Source: Nocardia sp. NBC_00416
GTDB lineage: Bacteria; Actinomycetota; Actinomycetes; Mycobacteriales; Mycobacteriaceae
Length of the DNA stretch: 64,000 bases
Direction: 5' to 3'
Assembly (NCBI RefSeq): GCF_036032445.1
Contig: NZ_CP107932.1
Span: 2,854,501-2,918,500 of the forward strand
Below are positions 27,712 to 35,322 of the stretch, piece after piece; within the stretch, counting starts at the first letter, position 1, and each line of letters starts with the position of its first letter. A program made the position numbers and the translations under genes. Below the pieces are notes generated by a model that worked only from the letters and a program-made list of their open reading frames with translations, ran no database searches and had not been told where the DNA came from.

Positions 27712-28217
27712 TTCTGCCGAAAATCCGAGACCCCCGGATGGTGACGATCCGTCGGGGTGGCTCGCTGACCGACGCCGATCATCAGTTGCTCGCGCTGTGG
27801 GCCGCCGCGTGCGCCGAGCATGTTCTGGACTTCTTCGAGCGGGAGCTGCCCGAGGATCCACGGCCTCGCAACGCCGTCGCGGCGGCGCGAGCGTGGGCGC
27901 GGGGCGATATGCCGATGATGCGGGCCCGCGCGGCCGGTGGTCACGCGATGGGCGCGGCCAGGCCGCTCGTCGGCGCGGCCCGGTTCGCCGCCTACGCCGC
28001 CGGACAGGCCGCCTGCGTCGGTCATGTCGCCGAACACGATCTCGGCGCCGCCGCCTACGCGATCAAGGCCGCCCGCAGCGCGCACCCCGATGATTCTCGG
28101 GCGGGGCGGATCGAGCGCGACTGGCAGCGCGCGCAGCTCCCCGACCCGATCCGCGCTCTTGTCCTCGAAGACCAGCTCCGGCGCGACGGCATCTGCTGGT
28201 CGGTCTTCTCCGACTGA
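27708..28217 (+). CDS. Imm5-like putative immunity protein (second of two)
   Basis: A 169-residue protein close to the family standard: MILPKIRDPRMVTIRRGGSL, LLALWAAACAEHVLDFFE, DPRPRNAVAAARAWARGD, then ARAAGGHAMGAARPLVGAAR, FAAYAAGQAACVGHVAEHDL and a final RDGICWSVF. Start ATG 27708 overlaps the upstream stop (ATGA), so the two proteins are translationally coupled and probably work together. Function unknown; the immunity label is a computational family name. Confidence 0.8.
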   Translation: MILPKIRDPRMVTIRRGGSLTDADHQLLALWAAACAEHVLDFFERELPEDPRPRNAVAAARAWARGDMPMMRARAAGGHAMGAARPLVGAARFAAYAAGQAACVGHVAEHDLGAAAYAIKAARSAHPDDSRAGRIERDWQRAQLPDPIRALVLEDQLRRDGICWSVFSD

Positions 28218-28304
28218 CCCCTACCGACGAGAGCTCGCTGTAGCCCGGCGATCGCGACCGCAGGATTTCCGTCACCGATCCACACCCGGCCGTCCCTTCC
28301 ACCG

Positions 28305-28330
28305 TCGACGCCCTCACTATGTGGCGTCGA
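28305..28330. terminator. Hairpin between the Imm5-like genes and the hxlR remnant
   Basis: TCGACGCC (28305-28312) pairs with GGCGTCGA (28323-28330) around a 10-base loop, between two converging frames. Confidence 0.5.
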
Positions 28331-28338
28331 GGCGTCGT

Positions 28339-28593
28339 TCAGTCGGTGCCGGTGTCGTAGGTCGCGCGGTTGGCGATCACGTCGTCCATATGGGTCTCGG
28401 CCCAGGTTTTCAGCCCGCGCATCATGCGATGCAGCGAGATGCCCAGGTCGGTCAGCTCGTACGTCACTGTGACGGGCACGGTGGGCACCACGGCGCGGCT
28501 GACCAGTCCGTCTCGTTCCAGCGATCGCAGCGTCTGGGTGAGCATCTTCTGGCTGACACCCGCCAGCATCCGGGACAGTTCCGAGTAGCGCAT
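28339..28593 (-). pseudogene. 5'-truncated HxlR-family regulator
   Basis: The frame from MRYSELSRMLAGVSQKMLTQ through LERDGLVSRAVVPTVPVTVT to ELTDLGISLHRMMRGLKTWA is the C-terminal two-thirds of an HxlR winged-helix regulator. The usual first 30-40 residues (the CP-x-x-x-x-L...G-K-W helix) are missing: upstream of about 28600 the DNA becomes the start of a divergent aldo-keto reductase frame. A deletion therefore removed the hxlR 5' end and the shared promoter. A short protein could still be made from ATG 28593 but would lack part of the DNA-binding domain. Confidence 0.75.
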
Positions 28594-28608
28594 CGGCCGC
28601 GGCTCGCC

Positions 28609-29061
28609 GGCACCTGGACATTGGGCGACCTGTCCGTGTCCCGGTTCGGTTACGGCGCCATGCAACTCGCCGGTCCCGGGGTCATGGGTCCGCCAGCTGA
28701 TCGCGACGCCGAGGCGCGCGCGATCGCGCCGATCGTCTGCGTGCAGAACATGTACAACCTCGGCTACCGCCAGGACGACGAGCTGATCGACGAGCTCGCC
28801 GAACAGGGCATCGCCTACGTGCCCTTCTTCCCACTCGGCGGCTTCAGCCCGCTCCAGTCCGCAGCGCTTTCCGCCGTGGCCGCCCGGCTCGACGCGACGT
28901 CGATGTCGGTCGCCCTGGCCTGGTTGCTACAGCGGTCGCCGAATATCCTGCTCATTCCCGGAACCTCGTCGGCTGCCCATCTGCGCGAGAATGTCGCCGG
29001 CGCCGGACTCCGGCTCTCCCCCGAAGACATCGCCGAACTCGACAAGATCGACCAACGGTGA
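28609..29061 (+). pseudogene. Aldo-keto reductase with internal deletion
   Basis: The frame begins GTWTLGDLSVSRFGYGAMQL, the true N-terminal strand of an aldo-keto reductase, runs to GPPADRDA, then jumps directly to EARAIAPIVCVQNMYNLGYR and continues to a normal C-terminus (LLIPGTSSAAHLRENVAGAG). About 130 residues that hold the catalytic Asp, Tyr and Lys are gone, yet the frame stays open. The start codon and promoter are also lost. It is a paralogue of the intact enzyme at 29813. Confidence 0.85.
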
Positions 29062-29117
29062 GGTAGCTACCCGATGGCCGGGCGGCGGAATTCAGTAGCG
29101 CTCGGGCACAAGGTCAT

Positions 29118-29729
29118 TCACCGGGATCGGGCCTTACCCGGGCGAAGTGCGTCCATGATGAGGTCCAGCAGCCGACCGGTCTGGTCCGGGCCACCGCCGA
29201 CGGCCGTCGACAAGAATACTCCGAAAAGCATGGCGATGACATCGCCGGCGGCGACGTCATCGCGCAGCGAACCCGATCGCGCTCCGGCCGCGAGGAGGGT
29301 CGCGACCGTGGCGGTGAGGCGCTCCCGCGTGGTCGGCGTGGCGATGGTTCCCGAGGCCCAGCCGGCACGGAGGGTGTCGAGCATGCCGCGTTTGGTGGCG
29401 ACGAATTCCGCGTAGCGGTCCATCCAGGCGCGTAACGCGGCGTCGGGCGGCTGTGCGGCGAGCAGGTCGACGGCGCTGGTGGCGACATCGTCGAGTTCGG
29501 CGGCGTAGACGGCCTCCACGAGCGCTTCGCGGGTGGGGAAGTGCCGATAGAGGGTGCCGATGCCGACGCCCGCCGCGCGGGCGACGGCCTCGAGCGCGAC
29601 GGTGCCGTCGGCGGCGGCGAACTCCGCGCGCGCGACATCCAGCAGTTTCTCGCGATTACGGCGCGCGTCGGCGCGGGCCGGACGGCCGTGGCCGGGCGCG
29701 CCCGCGGACAGCGACTCGGACTTTCCCAA
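29118..29729 (-). CDS. TetR-family repressor, divergent from an aldo-keto reductase
   Basis: A 203-residue TetR protein. The HTH (residues 20-70) includes NREKLLDVARAEFAAADGTV and VGIGTLYRHFPTREALVEAV. The C-terminal ligand domain resembles SbtR-type members (AALRAWMDRYAEFVATKRGM). Start: TTG 29729, with GGAGGTG 10 bases upstream inside operator 1; no better start exists. It probably represses itself and the divergent aldo-keto reductase through the two palindromes between them. Confidence 0.88.
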   Translation of the reverse strand: MGKSESLSAGAPGHGRPARADARRNREKLLDVARAEFAAADGTVALEAVARAAGVGIGTLYRHFPTREALVEAVYAAELDDVATSAVDLLAAQPPDAALRAWMDRYAEFVATKRGMLDTLRAGWASGTIATPTTRERLTATVATLLAAGARSGSLRDDVAAGDVIAMLFGVFLSTAVGGGPDQTGRLLDLIMDALRPGKARSR

Positions 29730-29731
29730 AG

Positions 29732-29782
29732 CGGAGGCACCTCCGTTAGTGCTATGGTCGGATTAACGGAGGATCCTCCGTT
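29732..29782. promoter_or_regulatory. Twin palindromic operators between tetR and the aldo-keto reductase gene
   Basis: Operator 1 is CGGAGG-CA-CCTCCG (29732-29745) and operator 2 is AACGGAGGATCCTCCGTT (29765-29782), an 18-bp perfect palindrome with the same half-sites. Their centres are 35 bp apart, and a possible -10 (TATGGT) lies between them. Operator 1 also supplies the ribosome site of the repressor gene. Confidence 0.8.
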
Positions 29783-29812
29783 TCCTCTATCTTCGCACGA
29801 GAACGGGATCTC

Positions 29813-30742
29813 ATGACAACCACCGAGTCCACCACCGCCACCGGCGCTCGCCGCGCCGGCGGACCCGGACCGCTCGCCGGGCGCACCGTATCCCGCGTCG
29901 GCTTCGGGGCCATGCAGCTCGAACGTCTCCGGGACGACCGCGATACCGCCGTCGGCATTGTGCGCCGCGCGATCGCGCTCGGCATCGACCACATCGACAC
30001 CGCCCAGTTCTACGGGAACGGATTCGCCAACGAGGTGATCCGCGAGGCCGTCCGGCCCGCGGACGGCGTCCTCGTCGTCAGCAAGGTCGGCGCCACTCCC
30101 GACCCCGGCGGCCCCTACCCGATGCGGCTCGCGCAACGGCCCGAGGAGCTGCGGGCCGCCGTCGACGACAACCTCGCAAGCCTCGGCCTCGACCAGATCC
30201 CCCTGGTCAATCTGCGCCGGGCCGCCACCGGCCCCGGGCTGCGCGCTGTGGGTGAGCAAGCGGTCGATATCGACGACCAGCTCGCCGTCATGACCGCCCT
30301 GCGCGACGAGGGCAAGATCGGCGCGATCGGGATCAGCAACGTCGGAATCGAGGAACTGAACCGGGCACTGCCGGCGAGCCCGGCGTGCGTGCAGAACGCC
30401 TACAGCCTCGTATCCCGCACCGACGAGGACCTGCTCGAGCTCTGCCTGGCCGAGAACATCGCCTGGGTGCCGTACTTCCCGCTCGGCAGCTCCTTCCCGG
30501 GGATGCCGAAGGTGACCGAGGAACCGGCCGTCCGGGCCGCCGCCCGAGCGCTGGGTCACACGCCCGCACAGATCGGGCTGGCGTGGCTGCTGCACCACGC
30601 CCCGAACACAATGCTCATCCCGGGCACCGCCGATGCCGGACACCTCGCGGCGAACGTCGCCGCGGGTGCGGTCGCCCTCGATACGGCGACGCTTGCCGCG
30701 CTGGACGCCGTCCCGTCGCGCTCGGGAGACATCATCGGCTGA
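29813..30742 (+). CDS. Aldo-keto reductase
   Basis: A 309-residue NAD(P)H-dependent oxidoreductase of the AKR fold. It contains VSRVGFGAMQL, the catalytic IDTAQFYGNGFANEV (Asp and Tyr), VLVVSKVG (catalytic Lys), GAIGISNVGIEELNRAL, VQNAYSLVSRTDEDLLELC and the cofactor loop LIPGTADAGHLAANVAAGAV. The usual His of the tetrad is replaced by Asn in LVNLRRA, as in several bacterial AKR subfamilies. The start ATG at 29813 is clear. It is controlled by the divergent TetR gene through twin operators. Substrate unknown; a carbonyl xenobiotic or reactive aldehyde is a guess. Confidence 0.9.
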   Translation: MTTTESTTATGARRAGGPGPLAGRTVSRVGFGAMQLERLRDDRDTAVGIVRRAIALGIDHIDTAQFYGNGFANEVIREAVRPADGVLVVSKVGATPDPGGPYPMRLAQRPEELRAAVDDNLASLGLDQIPLVNLRRAATGPGLRAVGEQAVDIDDQLAVMTALRDEGKIGAIGISNVGIEELNRALPASPACVQNAYSLVSRTDEDLLELCLAENIAWVPYFPLGSSFPGMPKVTEEPAVRAAARALGHTPAQIGLAWLLHHAPNTMLIPGTADAGHLAANVAAGAVALDTATLAALDAVPSRSGDIIG

Positions 30743-31190
30743 ACGGGAACCGGGGACTCGGCCGCCAGGGACAACCTCCTCCGATCACGTTTCAGCGCCG
30801 CGTAATTCGGATGCGACACTCGGGTCCCGAAAGCGTGGACCGAGGGTGCGAGCGGTACCGCGACCCGAGCCGGCGAGCGCAGGTACTTCAGCGCCCATTC
30901 CTCGAAGCTGGTGAGCGGAATGCCGAAGTCGCGCGGACACTCCGGGCGGCGGGGCCGACCAGCCGCGTTCAGCCATTCGAGCCTGGCGCCCATAGCCGGC
31001 GGAATACGCTGATCGTGGGCATCGCCCTGGCCCCGGAACACTGCCCCGACCCCGGCGCACGGGCCGACGAGCTGTTTCAGTTGACCGTGGCGGGACTGAA
31101 CCCGCAGAGCTGACCGCAAATACCGGGCCGGCCTCTACTGGCGCCGGCGGAAACCGGCAGCGCGCCTTCAGCTGTCGCTATTGCGATTCG
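30743..31190. other. Intergenic region with a possible regulator remnant
   Basis: No intact gene is visible. On the + strand 31013-31113 encodes VGIALAPEHCPDPGARADEL and a following FQLTVAGLNPQS tail. This resembles the last residues of TetR-family regulators (ADELF-L-x-x-GL), but nothing recognisable precedes it. Other open frames here are Arg-rich shadows. Confidence 0.35.
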
Positions 31191-32321
31191 CTACCCCACC
31201 GAGGCGCCCGCGAGAAAATCGACGAGCGAGAACGGTGCGCGGTCGCCGAGGCACAGTTCGAGGATCGAATGCGCATCCGCCGCTTCCGATTCACTGCGCG
31301 GGAACAGCGCCGCTTCGTAGGCGGTGAGCGCCGCTTCGATGGCGCCGGGGTGCGCGGCGATCGCCTTCCCGAGCTCGGCGCCGTCGAACATCGCCAGGTT
31401 CGCGCCTTCGCCGGATGGCGCCATCAGATGCGCGGCGTCACCGAGGAGCGTCACGCCGGGTACCCGGTCCCAGCGGTGACTGTCGGGTAGTGCGTGGATC
31501 AGGCGCGGCACCGGGGCGGTTTCGCCGTCGGTGATCAGCGCGGTGAGTTCCGGTGCCCACCCGTCGAATTCGGCCGCGACCCGAGCGGCCGCGGCGGCCG
31601 CGTCGGTGAAATCGATACGGCCGACCCACTCTGCCGAGCGGTTGAGCTCGACGTAGGTGTGCAGGACGTCCCCCGCTTCGCGGTGCGCGACGATTCCCTT
31701 TCCCGGGGCGAGGGCGAACATCGTGCCGCCGCCGACCGCGTCGGCCGCCGCACGGTGCCGCTCACCGACGTCGTACAGGTAGGTTTCGACGAACGTCGTG
31801 CCGACGTATTCGGGTGTCGCGTCCGACAGCAGCGGGCGGACCTTCGACCAGGCGCCGTCCGCGCCCACGAGCAGTTCGGTGCGCACGGTCGATCCGTCCG
31901 CGAACGCCAGCTCGTGCCGGCCGCCGCCGAGGGACGCGACGCCGGTGAGCTTCTTCCCCCACTGGACAGTCTCGGCCGGCAGGGATTCGAGGAGGATCCG
32001 CCGCAGCTCGCCGCGAAGCACCTCCGGGCGGGCGCCGGTGCCGTCGTCGGGCTCGTCGAGCAGCACCTTTCCGTTCCGGTCGAGCGCTCTTGTCGCTGCC
32101 CCGCCTTCGTGGATCAGACCGAGGAATTCGTCGAACAGTCCGGCCGCCCGCAGCGCGAGCTGTCCGTTGTGTTCGTGGATATCGAGCTGTCCGCCCTGTC
32201 CGCGGGCCGCCGCCGAGGACTCCGCCTCGTAGATCGTTGCGGGAATGCCGTGGACGTGGAGGACGCGCGCGAGAGTGAGGCCGCCGAGGCCCGCGCCGAC
32301 GATCGTTACCGGTGTCGTCAT
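31191..32321 (-). CDS. TetX-like FAD-dependent monooxygenase
   Basis: A 376-residue group A flavoprotein monooxygenase. It opens with the FAD motif VTIVGAGLGGLTLARVL and has ARGQGGQLDIHEHNGQLALR, the NADPH/FAD-side PEVLRGELRRILLESLP, LLVGADGAWSKVRPLL and the second FAD motif VTLLGDAAHLMAPSGEGANL. The spacing and the segment PEVLRGELRRILL resemble TetX, which hydroxylates and inactivates tetracyclines, but relatives also act on other aromatics, so tetracycline is only a possibility. Start ATG 32321 has AAGGAG 7 bases upstream. It is divergent from a TetR gene across twin 17-bp operators. Confidence 0.82.
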   Translation of the reverse strand: MTTPVTIVGAGLGGLTLARVLHVHGIPATIYEAESSAAARGQGGQLDIHEHNGQLALRAAGLFDEFLGLIHEGGAATRALDRNGKVLLDEPDDGTGARPEVLRGELRRILLESLPAETVQWGKKLTGVASLGGGRHELAFADGSTVRTELLVGADGAWSKVRPLLSDATPEYVGTTFVETYLYDVGERHRAAADAVGGGTMFALAPGKGIVAHREAGDVLHTYVELNRSAEWVGRIDFTDAAAAAARVAAEFDGWAPELTALITDGETAPVPRLIHALPDSHRWDRVPGVTLLGDAAHLMAPSGEGANLAMFDGAELGKAIAAHPGAIEAALTAYEAALFPRSESEAADAHSILELCLGDRAPFSLVDFLAGASVG

Positions 32322-32344
32322 CGTGCTCTCCTTTCGAGTCGAAT

Positions 32345-32385
32345 TTGGAACGCTGTTCCAACACCATCTTGGAACGTTGTTCCAA
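32345..32385. promoter_or_regulatory. Twin 17-bp TetR operators
   Basis: TTGGAAC-GCT-GTTCCAA (32345-32361) and TTGGAAC-GTT-GTTCCAA (32369-32385) are palindromes with identical 7-bp half-sites, spaced 24 bp centre to centre. They fill the 83-base divergent promoter region, the same arrangement as the classical tetA/tetR control region. Confidence 0.88.
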
Positions 32386-32404
32386 ATCTGTCAAGATAGT
32401 GCGC

Positions 32405-33076
32405 ATGGCGACCAAGAGACAGCGCAGCGAGCGGCGCACCGACGCGCTCTCCAAGGAGCGGATCGTCGAAGCCGCGATCGATATCCTCGACGCCGACGGC
32501 GAGACCGCACTGACCTTTCGCGCACTCGCCACCCGCCTGGCGACCGGGAGCGGGGCGATCTACCACCACGTCGCCAATAAAGACGAGCTGCTCGCGGCGG
32601 CGGCCGACGACGTCATCGCCCGGGCCACCACCGAGATGATCGCGGGGGCGCAGCCGCGGGAGGCGATCCGCGCCCTCGCCTCCGGCGTATTCGATGCGAT
32701 CGACGCTCATCCCTGGGTGGGCACCCAGCTCTCCCGTGAACCCTGGCAGTCCGCGATCGCGCGGATCTTCGAAAGCATCGGCGGACAACTCCGGGCGCTC
32801 GGCGTTCCCGAACGAGCGCAGTTCGACTCCGCGTCCGCGCTGGTGAGCTATATCCTCGGACTCGCTGCCCAGTACGCCGCGGGCGCTCGGCTGCTCACTC
32901 CGGAGACCGATCGATCGGCCTTCCTCGCGACCATCACCGCACGGTGGATGCAGCACGACCCGGCGAAATATCCGTTCGTGCGCCAGGTGGCGACGCAGCT
33001 GCGCGACCACGACGACCGCGAGCAGTTCCGCGCCGGCATCGACCTCATCCTCGCCGGCATCGCCACCGTCCGCTAG
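32405..33076 (+). CDS. TetR-family repressor, divergent from the TetX-like gene
   Basis: A 223-residue repressor. The HTH region includes SKERIVEAAIDILDADGETA and the recognition helix GSGAIYHHVANKDELL. The C-terminal domain (IRALASGVFDAIDAHPWVGT ... LVSYILGLAAQYAAGARLLT) is of the TetR_C type found in true tetracycline repressors and relatives. Start ATG 32405 follows the second operator by 19 bases. It should control both itself and the monooxygenase. Confidence 0.9.
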   Translation: MATKRQRSERRTDALSKERIVEAAIDILDADGETALTFRALATRLATGSGAIYHHVANKDELLAAAADDVIARATTEMIAGAQPREAIRALASGVFDAIDAHPWVGTQLSREPWQSAIARIFESIGGQLRALGVPERAQFDSASALVSYILGLAAQYAAGARLLTPETDRSAFLATITARWMQHDPAKYPFVRQVATQLRDHDDREQFRAGIDLILAGIATVR

Positions 33077-33119
33077 CCCTTCCCGCGCCGCGCGCCGGTT
33101 TTTCTCGCCGCACTCCGTG

Positions 33120-34193
33120 TCAGCCGGTGCGTGTGCCGCGCGAACAACTCGCACCGAATATCTCGCGGACCAGCACGATCCGTTCGACCATCGAATACTG
33201 CCCGGCGGAGAGCCATTCCGCGAGTCCCGGCATACCGTCGGACCCCAGCACTGCGCGCAGGGCGGGCACTTCGTGGCGGCAATGCTCGGTCAGCAGCGAC
33301 AGCAACCTGCTCGAGCCGGAAGGGAAGATCGGGGCCAGCGCGGCGACGAATCGCCACACGAACTCCTCGTGCGCACCGGCGAGCAGCGGGTGGTCTCCGG
33401 CGAATGCTCGCCAGTCGACGTCGTTGGCGATGTTCACCAGCAATTCCAGAGGCGTGTCGTAGGCAGCGAGTACCGGTACACCGCAGGACCGCAGGACCGT
33501 GTCGAGCAGGTCGCCGGGCAGCCGGCAATGTTCTGCCAGCAGCACGGCGTCGTAGAGGTCTTTGCCCGACGGGCCGGGCCCATGAGCGCTGCCCTCGTTC
33601 GATTCGGCGGCGAGACCGGCGTCGGCGGCGAGCCAGGCGATCTTCCACGCGAGCGAGAGTCGTTTACTCGCGGTCTGTAGCACTATCGACCGGCCCGGCG
33701 GACCCGAGCACGGGATCGTCGTCGGCTCGGGCGGGTCGTCCAGTGGCTCGTCGAAGGCGAAATCGATTTGTACGGTGCCCACTTGTCCACGCCCGTACCA
33801 GGACAACACCAGCCGCTGGCCGGGCATACCGTGGTACCGGTAGTCGTCGCCGATCTCGTCGCGCCAGCACGGTTTCCGATCGATCGAGACGGTGCTGCCC
33901 GGTCGGCGTGACAATGCCACGGCATCGGCCACGAGATCGTCGAACATCTCGTCCACCGACGGCTCGTTGAGCCGCCACATCTGGTGAAGTACTACGAAGT
34001 CCAGGTCGCCGGGCTCGCGCGCCCACACCCCGAACCACGCCTTGACCGGCACACTGCCGCGCAGGACCAGACGCGACGACCACGGCGACTGCGCGATTGC
34101 GGCGAGCACATGATCGATCGCCTCCCGCCGCGCGGCCCGCCAGCGTCCGCCGTCTTCGGGCTCAGCGAACCAACCGGGCACAGGAGCGGTCAC
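33120..34193 (-). CDS. AbiEii/AbiGii-like nucleotidyltransferase
   Basis: A 357-residue protein with a nucleotidyltransferase core: LRGSVPVKAWFGVWAREPGD LDFVV gives the GS...D-x-D signature (about residues 40-65), and a later LSWYGRGQVGTVQIDFAF supplies the third acidic strand. SKRLSLAWKIAWLAAD with GKDLYDAVLLAEHCRL matches the downstream Lys/Asp motif of AbiEii toxins (K-x-x-D-x-x-D). GTG 34193 overlaps the upstream stop (GTGA), so it is coupled to the 34190-34843 gene. Known relatives (AbiEii/MenA) inactivate tRNA; that activity here is inferred. Confidence 0.75.
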   Translation of the reverse strand: MTAPVPGWFAEPEDGGRWRAARREAIDHVLAAIAQSPWSSRLVLRGSVPVKAWFGVWAREPGDLDFVVLHQMWRLNEPSVDEMFDDLVADAVALSRRPGSTVSIDRKPCWRDEIGDDYRYHGMPGQRLVLSWYGRGQVGTVQIDFAFDEPLDDPPEPTTIPCSGPPGRSIVLQTASKRLSLAWKIAWLAADAGLAAESNEGSAHGPGPSGKDLYDAVLLAEHCRLPGDLLDTVLRSCGVPVLAAYDTPLELLVNIANDVDWRAFAGDHPLLAGAHEEFVWRFVAALAPIFPSGSSRLLSLLTEHCRHEVPALRAVLGSDGMPGLAEWLSAGQYSMVERIVLVREIFGASCSRGTRTG

Positions 34194-34843
34194 GACGCCA
34201 CCGACGACTCGACGATCCAGCCCGCGTCGGCCGATTCGTTCGTGTCGTACACCACGAATTCCCGCTCGACGGAAAGAATCCGATAGTCCGCCAGCGCCGC
34301 CAGCAGATCCGCCAGCCGGGCCTCGGCGGTCCGGTCGCCGACGGCCCGGCATCGCTGGGTCACGAACCGCTCCGTCCGGCCGTCCGCCCGGACCCGCCGC
34401 GCGTTGGCGGATACGTGCGCCCGGTGCTCGGTGACCGCCGCGGCCACCTCCCGTGGCCCTTCTCCACTGGGCAGCAGCAGCTTGATGTGGTGTTCGAAGT
34501 AATACCGCGACCCCATGGCCAGGGCCGCCTCGTCGGTGCCCGGCACGCCCTCGGACCAGGGCGTGGCCTCGAGCTTGACCCGCGTCACCTCGAACCCGGC
34601 GTCCGACAGCTCCGCAACCACCGTGTCGACCCGGTCACGGACCGCCACCGCCGTTCCGGATCGCCGCACCGTCACCATCGGCTGATCAGGCATCCGTCCC
34701 CGCATCAAGACGATGTGAGTGAACTTCAGGTCGCGCTGCGCCGCGTACCGCTCCAACGCATCGACTGTCCCGGCATCACTCACTCGAATGGTGATATGCG
34801 CCTCGAAATCGCCTCGTACGGCTGCCAAATCCTCATCGGTCAC
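34190..34843 (-). CDS. Conserved protein of unknown function, partner of the AbiEii-like gene
   Basis: A 217-residue protein with a recognisable order: GDFEAHITIRVSD, LKFTHIVLMRGRMPDQPMVT, VRDRVDTVVAELSDAGFEVT, then RVKLEATPWSEGVPGTD, GSRYYFEHHIKLLLP and RTERFVTQRCRAVG. The conserved His/Arg pairs (FEAHITI, FEHHIKL) suggest two repeated beta-alpha lobes that could hold a phosphate or nucleotide. It does not look like the usual winged-helix AbiEi antitoxin. GTG 34843 is chosen as start because homologous character begins there; ATG 34987 is an alternative without a ribosome site. It is translationally coupled to the nucleotidyltransferase. Confidence 0.6.
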   Translation of the reverse strand: MTDEDLAAVRGDFEAHITIRVSDAGTVDALERYAAQRDLKFTHIVLMRGRMPDQPMVTVRRSGTAVAVRDRVDTVVAELSDAGFEVTRVKLEATPWSEGVPGTDEAALAMGSRYYFEHHIKLLLPSGEGPREVAAAVTEHRAHVSANARRVRADGRTERFVTQRCRAVGDRTAEARLADLLAALADYRILSVEREFVVYDTNESADAGWIVESSVAS

Positions 34844-35322
34844 ACCTTGATCGAAGCAGAGAGGACCGACACCCGCCGATTCCGCTGACACGCGGTGAAC
34901 GTGCGCGGCGCTACCGGCCACTGATTCGACCAGTTCGGATGCGTCGACCGACGACGATTCGATGCGGTCCGGCGGGAGTCGGGACATCGCCGGGTGTGGC
35001 CGGGGTTCCGAAGCGCACCGACAACTCAGCGAGGCGGTTGGTCACTACCTCCTGCCCGAGCGACGGCATTGCCGTCCGGCCGCGCCCGCGCGACAGCGGT
35101 CGATCGCGGCGGCCATGTGCATGTACTGCTGGAGGAGGCTCTTGCCGATCTCGTAGGCAGGCCGGCCGACGCATCACGGCTGCGCAGTGAGGGATTCCGG
35201 GCTTGTCGTGCCGCTCCCCCGTCCCCCTTCTAGGTTATACACGATTCGGAGCCCTCATGAGACTCCGATTTGTGGTCCATAATCGCCCACGGACGCAGGA
35301 AACCACAGGTGAGGAGCAGGGA
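34844..35322 (+). promoter_or_regulatory. Upstream region of rph, with a possible rifamycin-associated element half-site
   Basis: No gene is recognised in these 479 bases. GGGCTTG at 35199-35205 equals the left half of the rifamycin-associated element known upstream of rifamycin-inactivation genes in actinomycetes, but the expected right half is poorly matched, so it is only a candidate. A TAGGTT -10-like motif is at 35231. The rph ribosome site GAGGAG lies at 35311-35316. Confidence 0.35.
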
